The notes under the pieces were generated by a model that saw only the letters and a list, made by a program, of their open reading frames with translations, was not told where the DNA came from and made no database searches. A stretch of 45,927 nucleotides of DNA from Gracilibacillus ureilyticus (GTDB taxonomy: Bacteria > Bacillota > Bacilli > Bacillales > Amphibacillaceae): assembly GCF_900111195.1 (NCBI RefSeq), contig NZ_FOGL01000024.1:1-45927 (forward strand), in the 5' to 3' direction. Below, piece by piece: positions 8,240 to 15,975 of this stretch. Both the position numbers and the translations under genes were made by a program. Positions within the stretch are counted from its first letter, which is position 1; each line of letters begins with the position of its first letter.

Positions 8240-9553
8240 TTAATTTTCCTCAATATCTTTATTTATTAAGTACATTTGGCTCTTATAATTCGCATCAACA
8301 GCTTCCACGATGTCTTTATAAGCATTCTCACCAATTTCGTTATAAGATAATTCCCTATCTGTACGCTTAATGGCAAAATACCGCTGCGCAGCATCTGTTA
8401 TATAACCTGAACTCCGTAAATCATTTATGATCGAAAAGACGCTACTCCCTTCACGTTGGTTCACTTCCAGCCAACTTTCTAAAAAAGCATCTGCCTCTTC
8501 AATTTGCTCATTTTTATGTTCCTCTGCTCTATCACTCGCAATTTTCTGCCAAGCCTTCCATTCATTAATCATTTGTTCAGCGCGTTCAAATGCTTCTTGT
8601 AACTCTTCTTCATTTCCCGCTGGTGTATATTCTCCCCGTCCTGCTTCTGCAATTTTTTGCAGTTCCGTTTGACCAGCTTCATCAACATTTAGACCTATTA
8701 CATTAATAATTGGTTTAATATTTGAGTTAGTAAGTGACTTTGCAACAGTTACAGGATCTCCTCCACATGTCTCCAATCCATCACTTACTACATAAATGAT
8801 ATTAGAATTTTGCTCAGAAGGGAACTGTGCCAAATCTTCTTTAGCTTGTTCAATACTTAAGGCTAATGGGGTCCATCCCGCAGGCTCATATCGTTCGATC
8901 TCATCATAAAAATCGTCTTCATCTAGTGACTGCATTTCGTAAACTAGTTCAGAGCTATCACAAGATTTTTTCTCCTTATCTTCACTGCTATCCCCTTCAT
9001 GACCATAAACACGTAAGCCAACATTCGCATCTTCCGGTAATTCCTCCGTAAACTGAATAATAGAATCCCTTGCAATATCAATCATTCTCTTTCCATCAAT
9101 TTCCTGCTTCATACTTCCACTTACATCCATCACGATAAGTACATTCACTTGTTCTTTCAGTGGAATAACCTCTTTTTCTTTTAATAATGGATGTGTAAAA
9201 GGTTCCAGTTGCTGTTCTACGAAGATACCTTCAGGGTCTGGATAGTCTTTCTTGACAAGGGAATAATAAACATTCCACCAATCTTCCAGATATGCTTCCT
9301 CTTTTTCTTCATCAATTGGTGGTAAAATAGCTTTAACTGTTTCTAACATGGACTCTTTATCTTCTTTAAACGAAAGATCTGCTAAGGAACCTTTAGGATA
9401 TTCTAAAACCCCCGCTAAATCTGTTGGCATTTCTTCAACCAAATCCTTTTCTTTAGCGAATACCTCATGAACATCATTAGAGGAGCATGCAGTCGGTAAA
9501 AACAGGGCAATTAATGATGTAAAAAGCAATATGATTTTATGATTTAGCTTCAT
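8240..9553 (-). CDS. vWA-domain lipoprotein (Tad-locus family, divergent copy C)
   Basis: A 437-residue lipoprotein and the most divergent intact copy. The signal peptide ends LPTAC (C23), a poor lipobox because proline stands at -3. The linker is much shorter than in the other copies, and the usual YPxGPLAGNG motif has become EYPKGSLADL. It then keeps the helical part with EDWWNVYYSLVKKDYPDP and the vWA domain (about 136-325) with a complete metal site: D143-x-S145-x-S147, T228 and D258. The family cysteines are C198 and C263. The tail is helical and acidic. GGAGG lies about 8 bases before the ATG. It follows the tadE/tadG-like pair in the same direction, so it is the copy most firmly embedded in the pilus operon and may be the ancestral member. 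Confidence 0.88.
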   Translation of the reverse strand: MKLNHKIILLFTSLIALFLPTACSSNDVHEVFAKEKDLVEEMPTDLAGVLEYPKGSLADLSFKEDKESMLETVKAILPPIDEEKEEAYLEDWWNVYYSLVKKDYPDPEGIFVEQQLEPFTHPLLKEKEVIPLKEQVNVLIVMDVSGSMKQEIDGKRMIDIARDSIIQFTEELPEDANVGLRVYGHEGDSSEDKEKKSCDSSELVYEMQSLDEDDFYDEIERYEPAGWTPLALSIEQAKEDLAQFPSEQNSNIIYVVSDGLETCGGDPVTVAKSLTNSNIKPIINVIGLNVDEAGQTELQKIAEAGRGEYTPAGNEEELQEAFERAEQMINEWKAWQKIASDRAEEHKNEQIEEADAFLESWLEVNQREGSSVFSIINDLRSSGYITDAAQRYFAIKRTDRELSYNEIGENAYKDIVEAVDANYKSQMYLINKDIEEN

Positions 9554-9589
9554 TTAGCTTCCTCCTCTCTAATAACGGTAAATTAAAGA

Positions 9590-10246
9590 TTAAAAGGATT
9601 GGCTTGGAAAGAAAGTTAAACTTTCTAAAAATTTTATTTCAAGACCTACCCCAACATTTTCGATATCTTCGGTAATTTTTCCTAAAAAGCCAGATTCCAT
9701 ACTCTCGTATTCTGCAGATGTCTCTACTTCAATTCGATTGTCACTATTAAAATAAGTTATTGTCGTGTCATTCTCATTGCCTTTGTTTTTGTCTACAACT
9801 TGTTGTACTGCATTTTTCACTGCGGGTTTGGCAGAAATTAAACTGCGCCGGACTTCAAATTCCAATAAATAGACACTATGAGCTTTTCTTAATGTCAGAA
9901 TTGCCGAGTTTGACAGAAATTTATCAATAGCCTCATATTCTGATAAGGATGGATTGGACGATTTTATTATTTCATATTTTTCTCTCAATGGGCAGGCAAT
10001 GTCCACACCCGCTATATTTCCACAGGCATATTGAAAAGAATTTATTAAATCCAGCATTTCATCATATACAACGGAAGTTGCGGCTAAACTCGCCTGTTCT
10101 GCAGATGTGTTGGAACGTTCGGCAACAATAAAGATCTTGGCATAATTAAAAAATAGGAAAATCAATACAACCCCAAAACATACAATTCCTAAAGTTATAA
10201 TCGACGCACTGCCTTTTTCATCTTTTAATATATTTTTTATTTTCAT
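9590..10246 (-). CDS. TadG-like pseudopilin/assembly protein of the Flp pilus
   Basis: A 218-residue protein with a short basic N-terminus, KDEKGSAS, and one long hydrophobic segment (about 17-37), followed by SNTSAEQASLAA and an extracytoplasmic domain rich in polar residues. This start (EKGS followed by a membrane helix) is that of TadE/TadG-type minor pilins. Gram-negative TadG carries a large vWA domain; this protein has none, and the vWA function here sits on separate lipoproteins. Its ATG overlaps the stop of the tadE-like gene by four bases (ATGA), so the two are translationally coupled. It has two cysteines, near residues 75 and 86. Confidence 0.72.
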   Translation of the reverse strand: MKIKNILKDEKGSASIITLGIVCFGVVLIFLFFNYAKIFIVAERSNTSAEQASLAATSVVYDEMLDLINSFQYACGNIAGVDIACPLREKYEIIKSSNPSLSEYEAIDKFLSNSAILTLRKAHSVYLLEFEVRRSLISAKPAVKNAVQQVVDKNKGNENDTTITYFNSDNRIEVETSAEYESMESGFLGKITEDIENVGVGLEIKFLESLTFFPSQSF

Positions 10247-10623
10247 TCTATCATCCTGCTATATGTATAGTGTGGTAGTTCTATTAGGTCTCTCCAAGAA
10301 TCAGGACCGATTAATATGCCATGTTCCCCAGTAAACTGAACAGTAAAATAACTGTTGCCTTCATTTATCACTTCAAAGTCTGAATAGTTTAGAAGACTAG
10401 TAGAAGTGATTTCTTTCAATACATCCTCTGCTTCCGTAACACTGCCAGTAATCGAATATACTTTTGCAGATTCGTGTGCTCCCTTTTGAGCAAGAAGAAT
10501 TGAATACCCTGAAAGAAGTATTTGTACGAACACTACTAATAGGATTAAAATAAATGGTAGCAGACCCATGAATTCAATATTTATAGAGCCCTTTTCATTT
10601 GATATATATTGCTTAGATTTCAA
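10243..10623 (-). CDS. TadE-like minor pilin
   Basis: A 126-residue protein from the TTG start: a basic head, NEKGSINIEFMG with the G/S and E spacing typical of type IVb (pseudo)pilins, one hydrophobic helix (about 20-42), then AQKGAHESAK and a small extracytoplasmic domain. TadE proteins are minor pilins cut by the prepilin peptidase and needed for Flp pilus assembly. The start is TTG at 10623 with GGAGGG six bases ahead; longer in-frame readings upstream (to 10704) would add a poorly fitting head. The stop overlaps the ATG of the tadG-like gene. It follows vWA copy D by about 90 bases. Confidence 0.75.
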   Translation of the reverse strand: MKSKQYISNEKGSINIEFMGLLPFILILLVVFVQILLSGYSILLAQKGAHESAKVYSITGSVTEAEDVLKEITSTSLLNYSDFEVINEGNSYFTVQFTGEHGILIGPDSWRDLIELPHYTYSRMIE

Positions 10624-10712
10624 GAAGATCCCTCCAATTCCACTGACTAATATTTCCTCCCTATAAATTAACTCATCCTGCTTGAAAGAAAATCGGCAAA
10701 TCACTATCTATC

Positions 10713-12137
10713 TTAATTAACTACATTATCATTATACTGATCATTAATATCATTAATTGCTTCCTCATATTTATTTTCAAGCTTTTCTTCCAAATAACCT
10801 TGAGCCTCATCACCATAATCCTCTATGTCAGACCATAATGTGTTTACACTATCAAACAAATAGGAATAGTTCCCTCCTAGGAAATCACCATCACTCAGTT
10901 GCATTAACACTTTCTGCATTATATTTCTCTCATCGGATGCAAGATAACGCCATTCACCTCGCAAATCAAGAACATTGCTCCTCACATCTCTCATATCTCC
11001 AGATGCTCCTACTTCCGCAGAGCTTTTCCACTTTTTCCATTCCAGTAATAGTTCCTTCGCTTCTTCAAACACACGCTTGAGCTCCTCTTCATCCCCAACT
11101 GACGTGTAAACTCCTTCTCCTGCTTCTGCTAGTTTCTGTAATTCCTGTTCATCTTCTTCATCCATATTAAAACCTATCACATTAATAATTGGTTCTATAT
11201 TGGAATCTACCAATTCCTTCGCTACTTCTACTGGATCTCCATCACAAGTTTCCGCACCATCACTTACGACATATACTAAATTGTTATTCGTCTCACTTGG
11301 ATAGTCTTCAAAATCTTGTTTCGCTTGTTTCAGACTTAATGCGATCGGCGTCCAGCCAGTGGGCTGAAAACTGTCCAATACATCACCAAATGCACTTTGA
11401 TCCAATGGTTGAAGAGGATAAACTAGTTCAGATGATTGGCACGATTGTGCTCTCATTTCTGCTGTGTTTTCGCCTTCATGCCCATACACTCGTAACCCTA
11501 CATTCGCTTCTTCCGGTAATTGACCGACGAAATCCTCAATCGATCTTTTGGCAATATCCATCATTGGTTCTCCATTGATTTCATTAACCATACTTTTACT
11601 TACATCTAATATAACCAATACATTAAATTGATCTTTGAACGAAATTTGTTTATCTCCCATTTTAGGCAAATCGGATTGATCCACTTGAATTTCGGTTATT
11701 AGCTCGTCTGGATCAGGATAGTCTTCGGCAAAGAGAGAACGATAGGCCTTAAACCATTGATCCAGTTCTTCTTCACTTGCTTCTTCTGAAATGGGTGGTA
11801 ATTGTTCCATCACATAATCTGCCATCTCAGGAATGGGCATTAATGGAGCTTCTCCTCTAATTCTTCCATTCCCAGCTAATGGGCCAGCCGGGTAATCAGC
11901 CACATCTTGCAAGTTTGTTGGTAATTCCGGCGCTTTTTCTAATAAGGTGGTGTTAGATTTGTTGGAGTTTTCATTACTTTCTTCCGAATTTATTGTTTCA
12001 TCACTCTCCTCACTTAGAGTATTATCCCTATTTTCACTCGTCTCCTCATTACTTTCACTATCTCTGTCTCCTTCTACACATGAAGCCAGGACTAGTACTG
12101 AAAAACTCAATAGCAAGGATAAGGTGATAAATCTCAT
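10713..12137 (-). CDS. vWA-domain lipoprotein (Tad-locus family, copy D)
   Basis: A 474-residue lipoprotein with signal peptide ending LASC (C20). Acidic, Asn/Ser-rich linker (21-66), EKAPELPTNLQDV and YPAGPLAGNG, helical part with DQWFKAYRSLFAEDYPDP, then the vWA domain (about 171-358) with complete metal site D178-x-S180-x-S182 (DVSKSM), T263 and D293. Family cysteines are C233 and C298. The vWA part is almost the same as in copy B, while the C-terminal tail differs more. The ribosome site GGAGGT lies 6 bases before ATG and directly behind the T run of a hairpin (12151-12181), so expression relative to the upstream pilin gene flp is probably set by read-through. It lies between flp and tadE in the pilus operon. 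Confidence 0.88.
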   Translation of the reverse strand: MRFITLSLLLSFSVLVLASCVEGDRDSESNEETSENRDNTLSEESDETINSEESNENSNKSNTTLLEKAPELPTNLQDVADYPAGPLAGNGRIRGEAPLMPIPEMADYVMEQLPPISEEASEEELDQWFKAYRSLFAEDYPDPDELITEIQVDQSDLPKMGDKQISFKDQFNVLVILDVSKSMVNEINGEPMMDIAKRSIEDFVGQLPEEANVGLRVYGHEGENTAEMRAQSCQSSELVYPLQPLDQSAFGDVLDSFQPTGWTPIALSLKQAKQDFEDYPSETNNNLVYVVSDGAETCDGDPVEVAKELVDSNIEPIINVIGFNMDEEDEQELQKLAEAGEGVYTSVGDEEELKRVFEEAKELLLEWKKWKSSAEVGASGDMRDVRSNVLDLRGEWRYLASDERNIMQKVLMQLSDGDFLGGNYSYLFDSVNTLWSDIEDYGDEAQGYLEEKLENKYEEAINDINDQYNDNVVN

Positions 12138-12150
12138 GGTTATACCTCCA

Positions 12151-12181
12151 AAAAAAACTTAGTTTGCTTCCAACTAAGTTG
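12151..12181 (-). terminator. Intrinsic terminator/attenuator between flp and vWA copy D
   Basis: On the minus strand AACTTAGTT-GGAAGCA-AACTAAGTT (9-bp perfect stem) is followed by eight Ts, which abut the ribosome site GGAGGT of vWA copy D. It fits a partial terminator that limits transcription of the downstream genes relative to the pilin. Confidence 0.75.
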
Positions 12182-12241
12182 ATATTATTTACACAGAATA
12201 AGTATATTACTAAAAAATTTTTAAAATAATGGTATTAATTA

Positions 12242-12267
12242 GTGTTGAGGCAGTATAGCCTCAACAC
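12242..12267 (-). terminator. Hairpin just after flp
   Basis: GTGTTGAGGC and GCCTCAACAC form a perfect 10-bp stem with a six-base loop, 15 bases after the flp stop. The T run behind it is poor, so it may act as a weak terminator or protect the 3' end of the pilin mRNA. Confidence 0.65.
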
Positions 12268-12281
12268 CACTAATAAATAAA

Positions 12282-12515
12282 TTAATTTCCACCAAACCAT
12301 TTACCTACTGTACCAATAACACTATCTAGCAGGCCTTGTATAAGGTTACCTCCATTTCCACCTTCACCCATATAATTAGTAACCATCAAAATGATAACCA
12401 CTGCTACTGCTGCGATGCCCATAAATTCAACAGCTGTTGAACCTTCTTCATCTTTCTTTAAACGATTTACTGCAGTTTGACCTTTCACATACAATTGCTG
12501 ACCTAATTTTGTCAT
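12282..12515 (-). CDS. flp: Flp/Fap-type major pilin (type IVb)
   Basis: A 77-residue prepilin, the size typical of Flp subunits. After a 25-residue basic leader it shows the type IVb cleavage context EEG-STAVEFMG: G25 at -1 and E30 at +5. A hydrophobic helix follows (about 27-46), then a Gly/Asn-rich stretch and a short amphipathic end (VIGTVGKWFGG). The TadV-type peptidase at 7456 would cut it, and the TadA/B/C machine would polymerise it. AGGAGG lies about 8 bases ahead of the ATG. It is separated from tadC by about 235 bases and followed by two hairpins, which fits much higher expression of pilin than of its neighbours. Broken pieces of this gene occur at 4708-4778 and 12694-12725. Confidence 0.88.
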   Translation of the reverse strand: MTKLGQQLYVKGQTAVNRLKKDEEGSTAVEFMGIAAVAVVIILMVTNYMGEGGNGGNLIQGLLDSVIGTVGKWFGGN

Positions 12516-12639
12516 AATAAACTTCCTCCTAAATAATAGATAAATTTTTAAGTTCTAACTATTCCCTAAAACCATAAACATAAAGAGACAACAACTTATA
12601 ACCAAACAAACAATTTACTTGAATCTAACCACCTCCTTA

Positions 12640-12690
12640 AATTATAATTAAAAAAGATAAATCTATTCCCTAAAATAGTTTTTATCTAAA
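12640..12690 (-). promoter_or_regulatory. Upstream element of flp, shared with the cpaB upstream region
   Basis: This stretch (with CCTAAAATAGTTTTTAT) resembles 17992-18040 (with CCTAAAATGGTTTTTAT) over about 45 bases. The two stretches stand before flp and before the first gene of the pilus operon, in the same orientation. They may be a common promoter/operator or a copied leader. Confidence 0.4.
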
Positions 12691-12693
12691 GAC

Positions 12694-12725
12694 CTGTGCT
12701 GCGATGCCCATACATTTAACAGCTC
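12694..12725 (-). pseudogene. Small fragment of an flp pilin gene
   Basis: GCTGCGATGCCCATA followed by a close match to AATTCAACAGCT repeats part of the intact flp (about 12411-12442) that encodes the start of the pilin helix (AVEFMGIAA). Same orientation as flp; about 30 bases only. It lies between tadC and flp. Confidence 0.6.
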
Positions 12726-12750
12726 ATGGTCTTTTTTCCATGTGTTAAAA

Positions 12751-13683
12751 TTATTCAAATATACCACTATCTAAGACTTCATAAATAATGTTTAATAGTA
12801 ATAATCCACCTATCAAAATAAAAGCTGTCGGCATTACAACAAATGTTGTTATCAAGGTGATCTTAGGAGATGCTTTCGCAGCAAGCTCCTTTGCCTTTTC
12901 CTTTCTGAGTTGTCTAATTTCCGCTGACTGGATCTCAAATGTTGTTGCAACTGGAACGCCTAGTTCCGCTCCCCGAATTAATGATTTAATTACTGTGTGA
13001 AACTCTGGTACATCGGTACGATTGATTAGTTCCAAGTACAGTTCTTCCCTTTGTATCCCTAAATTAGCGCGATGATTAAAACGGGAAAACTCCTCCTGAA
13101 TTGGTCCATCGAAATAACGTGATATTTCTCTAAATGCCTGATCCAGGCTTGCACCAGCTTTTAAAGTTACACTGACCATGTCTAAAAAGTCTGGCAATGC
13201 ATAACTTAACTCCTCCTGACGTTTCTTCGCTTTATTCTTTATCCAGAAAATTGGACCAAAGAAACCGATGAAAGGTAAAATAACAACTAAAAATTGTCGA
13301 AACGGTAATCCAATTAAAAATGCTAAAACTCCTGTAAAGAAACCTATCAATGTTAGAGCAATTTTCAGGCCTTGAAACCTCTTTACAGTTAAATCATATG
13401 GATTATCTGCCTGAATCAGCCACTTTTCAACATCTTCTGTTTCACTAAAAAAGTTAAAGCGTTCACCAATTTCGGAGAAGTCATCAGCAAAGGTGAGGAT
13501 TTTTGCAAAGATTTTATGTAATAATGATTGTTTCTTCTCTAATTCTTGATTCTCACTATCGTTTGCTTCTTTCAACCTTGTCTTCACTTCATTTTTCTGT
13601 CCAATATATCGGTACCATGCACTGAGTGAAACTCCTAGTAAAAGAATAGATAAAATGGCTATTAATGTTATTAAATCAGTCAT
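12751..13683 (-). CDS. tadC: TadC-like inner-membrane platform protein (GspF family)
   Basis: A 310-residue protein of the type II secretion F family. One N-terminal membrane segment (residues 3-26), a cytoplasmic part, two adjacent membrane segments (about 108-150), the cytoplasmic GspF domain with YALPDFLDMVSVTLKAGASL, EFSRFNHRANLG and GAELGVPVATTFE, and a last membrane segment (about 275-302). TadB and TadC form the membrane platform on which TadA drives Flp pilus assembly. It starts four bases after the tadB stop. It is the last gene of the tight cpaB-to-tadC block. Confidence 0.88.
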   Translation of the reverse strand: MTDLITLIAILSILLLGVSLSAWYRYIGQKNEVKTRLKEANDSENQELEKKQSLLHKIFAKILTFADDFSEIGERFNFFSETEDVEKWLIQADNPYDLTVKRFQGLKIALTLIGFFTGVLAFLIGLPFRQFLVVILPFIGFFGPIFWIKNKAKKRQEELSYALPDFLDMVSVTLKAGASLDQAFREISRYFDGPIQEEFSRFNHRANLGIQREELYLELINRTDVPEFHTVIKSLIRGAELGVPVATTFEIQSAEIRQLRKEKAKELAAKASPKITLITTFVVMPTAFILIGGLLLLNIIYEVLDSGIFE

Positions 13684-13687
13684 AAGC

Positions 13688-14614
13688 TTACACCCTTATT
13701 TTGGTTACTTTTTGAACGAGAATAAATGACAGGAGGATACCTATTGCGAACATTGCTAATATAATTATTCCTGGTATTGTAAATAATACCTTTGTGAATT
13801 CTTCCATCATCATGTTGATTGCAAATATTAAAATGATCGGAATGGATGGAATAACATAGGAAATAAATTTCTGTTCAGATGTTAATGTTTTAATCTCTTG
13901 CTCTAGGAATTTCCGTTCATCAAGCACCTTTGCCATTTCCTCCAAAGTTTCATGGAGATTTCCCCCAGCTTTCTTTTGTGTTAGCAATGAAACGATAAAC
14001 AATTTATAATCTCTACCTTTGATCTTTTGTTGAAATTTCAGAAGAGCATCCTCGAAATTTTGACCGAGGCTAAGCTCATTCGATAATTGTTTAAACTCGC
14101 TTCTGGAAGGTTCACTTAATTCCCTAGCAACTAATTGAAATCCCTGACTAAGTGTCATGCCTGATCTCGTCGCATTAGCTAATGTGACACAAACTTCTGA
14201 TAACTGGTTGTTCAACTTCTCTTGATATTTATTTCTTCTGATAAGAAAAATTAATTGAGTAATGGCGGCAATAGCAATTACAGCAAATATAAAACTCATA
14301 GACAAGTTAAACTTTAACAGCATATTGAAAATTAAGGTCAAACCTAACCCTCCAACGAATAACATACTGCAAAATTCTGATGGAGTCAGAATAATATTAA
14401 CTCGCCTCAGCCTTAATTCGAGCTTTTTTCCATAATCTGTTTGGTCAAAACGCTCTCCCCAAATTACAATAAAACTCTTTCTGTTTTGTGTATGTTCAAA
14501 ATCTGTTCTCGTCTTCCCTTTCCATTTTTGCTTGTTCAACCTGTAATCCAAATAACTGAATACTCCCCAAATCCCGAACATTGTCGATATACTAAATAAG
14601 ACTGATGCTGTCAT
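13688..14614 (-). CDS. tadB: TadB-like inner-membrane platform protein (GspF family)
   Basis: A 308-residue member of the F family. N-terminal membrane segment, a paired membrane segment near residues 83-125, a GspF domain with LSEVCVTLANATRSGMTLSQG, ELSLGQNFEDALLKF and KKAGGNLHETLEEM, and two membrane segments at the end (about 247-300). It acts with TadC as the platform for the TadA motor. Its start overlaps the end of tadA by 23 bases, so the two are translationally linked. Confidence 0.88.
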   Translation of the reverse strand: MTASVLFSISTMFGIWGVFSYLDYRLNKQKWKGKTRTDFEHTQNRKSFIVIWGERFDQTDYGKKLELRLRRVNIILTPSEFCSMLFVGGLGLTLIFNMLLKFNLSMSFIFAVIAIAAITQLIFLIRRNKYQEKLNNQLSEVCVTLANATRSGMTLSQGFQLVARELSEPSRSEFKQLSNELSLGQNFEDALLKFQQKIKGRDYKLFIVSLLTQKKAGGNLHETLEEMAKVLDERKFLEQEIKTLTSEQKFISYVIPSIPIILIFAINMMMEEFTKVLFTIPGIIILAMFAIGILLSFILVQKVTKIRV

Positions 14615-15962
14615 CTGTATTCACTCCTTCACCTGCCTCAAATAATGAATCTGGAACATCTTGACCAAACACTTGTAAACGATATTGATTTTTTGGAATA
14701 ATCCCTGTCGGAGTGAAGAACCCTTGTACTTTTCCATCCTTGCCCAGGCCTGTCCGTTGGTATTTAAATATTTCCTGTAGCTTTACACCTTTAGTCTTTG
14801 TGTCTACAACTACTTCTGATATCGACATTGTCTTTCGCTGACCATCTTGCAAACGTTCGATTTGGACAATGTAATCTAAAGCACCAACAATATATTCCCG
14901 GATAATGGAACTTGGCAATTCCATCCCTGCCATCATAATCATCCCTTCCAAACGTCTAACTGCATCTAAAGGTGTGTTGGCGTGAACGGTTGTTAATGAC
15001 CCTTCATGACCTGTATTCATCGCCTGTAACATATCAAATGCTTCTGCCCCACGAACCTCACCGACAACAATCCGGTCAGGTCTCATCCTTAGAGCATTTC
15101 GTACAAGGTCACGGATGGTGATGGCACCTTTTCCTTCTGTATTTGGCGGGCGTGCTTCTAACCCTACAACATTCGGCCTGTCCAGCTTTAACTCGGCCGA
15201 ATCCTCGATCGTGATAACCCGTTCACCTGGTGGAATCGACCGTGAAAGTGCGTTTAACAAAGTTGTCTTTCCACTACCAGTACCACCGGAAATAAGTACA
15301 TTCATCTTTGCAGCTACAATCGATTGTAAGTATGATGACATTGCTTCATCCATCGAGTTGAATTCGATGAGATTGTTCATTGTAAAAGGATCTTTGGAGA
15401 ATTTACGGATTGATACTAATGTTCCATTTAAACTGATTGGCGGAATTACGGCATTGACACGACTTCCGTCAGGGAGCCTTGCATCAACCATTGGTGAACT
15501 TTCATCAATTCGACGTCCGATTGGTGCAACGACTCTGTCGATAATATGTCTAACGTGTCGCTCGTCTCTAAATTTTAAATTCGTTTGCGTCAATTGACCT
15601 TTTTTTTCGATATATACTTCCCCATGTCCATTAATAAGAATTTCTGTTATATCCAGATCATTCAGCAGAGGCTCTAATGGACCAAAACCAACCGATTCAT
15701 CAATAATTCGGGTTAATAAATGTTCTTTGTCCCGATGAGCGATTACTACTTTCTCTTCACTCATGAATTGAGTAATGATACGTTCGATCGCTTGTCTCAT
15801 TTCTTCTGGCTTCATACTTGTCAATCGATCAAGGTTTGTCTCATTAAGTAATCTTGCTTTGTAATGGTCACTTAATTCCTCGACATAAGGATTATCATAA
15901 GCGGAAAAAGTTGGTGCTTCTTTAGTTATTGTTTGAAACTGTTTTTTACTAAATAAACCCAT
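14592..15962 (-). CDS. tadA: TadA/CpaF-type pilus assembly ATPase
   Basis: A 456-residue hexameric secretion ATPase of the VirB11/CpaF kind, which powers Flp pilus growth. N-terminal domain with VGFGPLEPLLND and ITEILINGHGEVYIE, then the motor domain: Walker A GGTGSGKTT (226-234), the Asp box VITIEDSAEL, RMRPDRIVVGEVRGAEAFD (Walker B region) and the His box EGSLTTVHAN. All parts are complete. It follows tadZ by 13 bases and overlaps tadB. Confidence 0.93.
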   Translation of the reverse strand: MGLFSKKQFQTITKEAPTFSAYDNPYVEELSDHYKARLLNETNLDRLTSMKPEEMRQAIERIITQFMSEEKVVIAHRDKEHLLTRIIDESVGFGPLEPLLNDLDITEILINGHGEVYIEKKGQLTQTNLKFRDERHVRHIIDRVVAPIGRRIDESSPMVDARLPDGSRVNAVIPPISLNGTLVSIRKFSKDPFTMNNLIEFNSMDEAMSSYLQSIVAAKMNVLISGGTGSGKTTLLNALSRSIPPGERVITIEDSAELKLDRPNVVGLEARPPNTEGKGAITIRDLVRNALRMRPDRIVVGEVRGAEAFDMLQAMNTGHEGSLTTVHANTPLDAVRRLEGMIMMAGMELPSSIIREYIVGALDYIVQIERLQDGQRKTMSISEVVVDTKTKGVKLQEIFKYQRTGLGKDGKVQGFFTPTGIIPKNQYRLQVFGQDVPDSLFEAGEGVNTDDSISLI

Positions 15963-15975
15963 TTCACTTCTCCCC

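Noticed and set aside
11189-11578. Plus-strand open frame of 129 codons within vWA copy D
   Set aside because: A similar frame occurs opposite copy B at the same place, so it is a by-product of the conserved vWA coding sequence and not an independent gene.
12727-12745. Terminator after tadC (CATGG...CCATG)
   Set aside because: The stem is only five base pairs, around a T-rich loop, and no T run follows; too weak to call.
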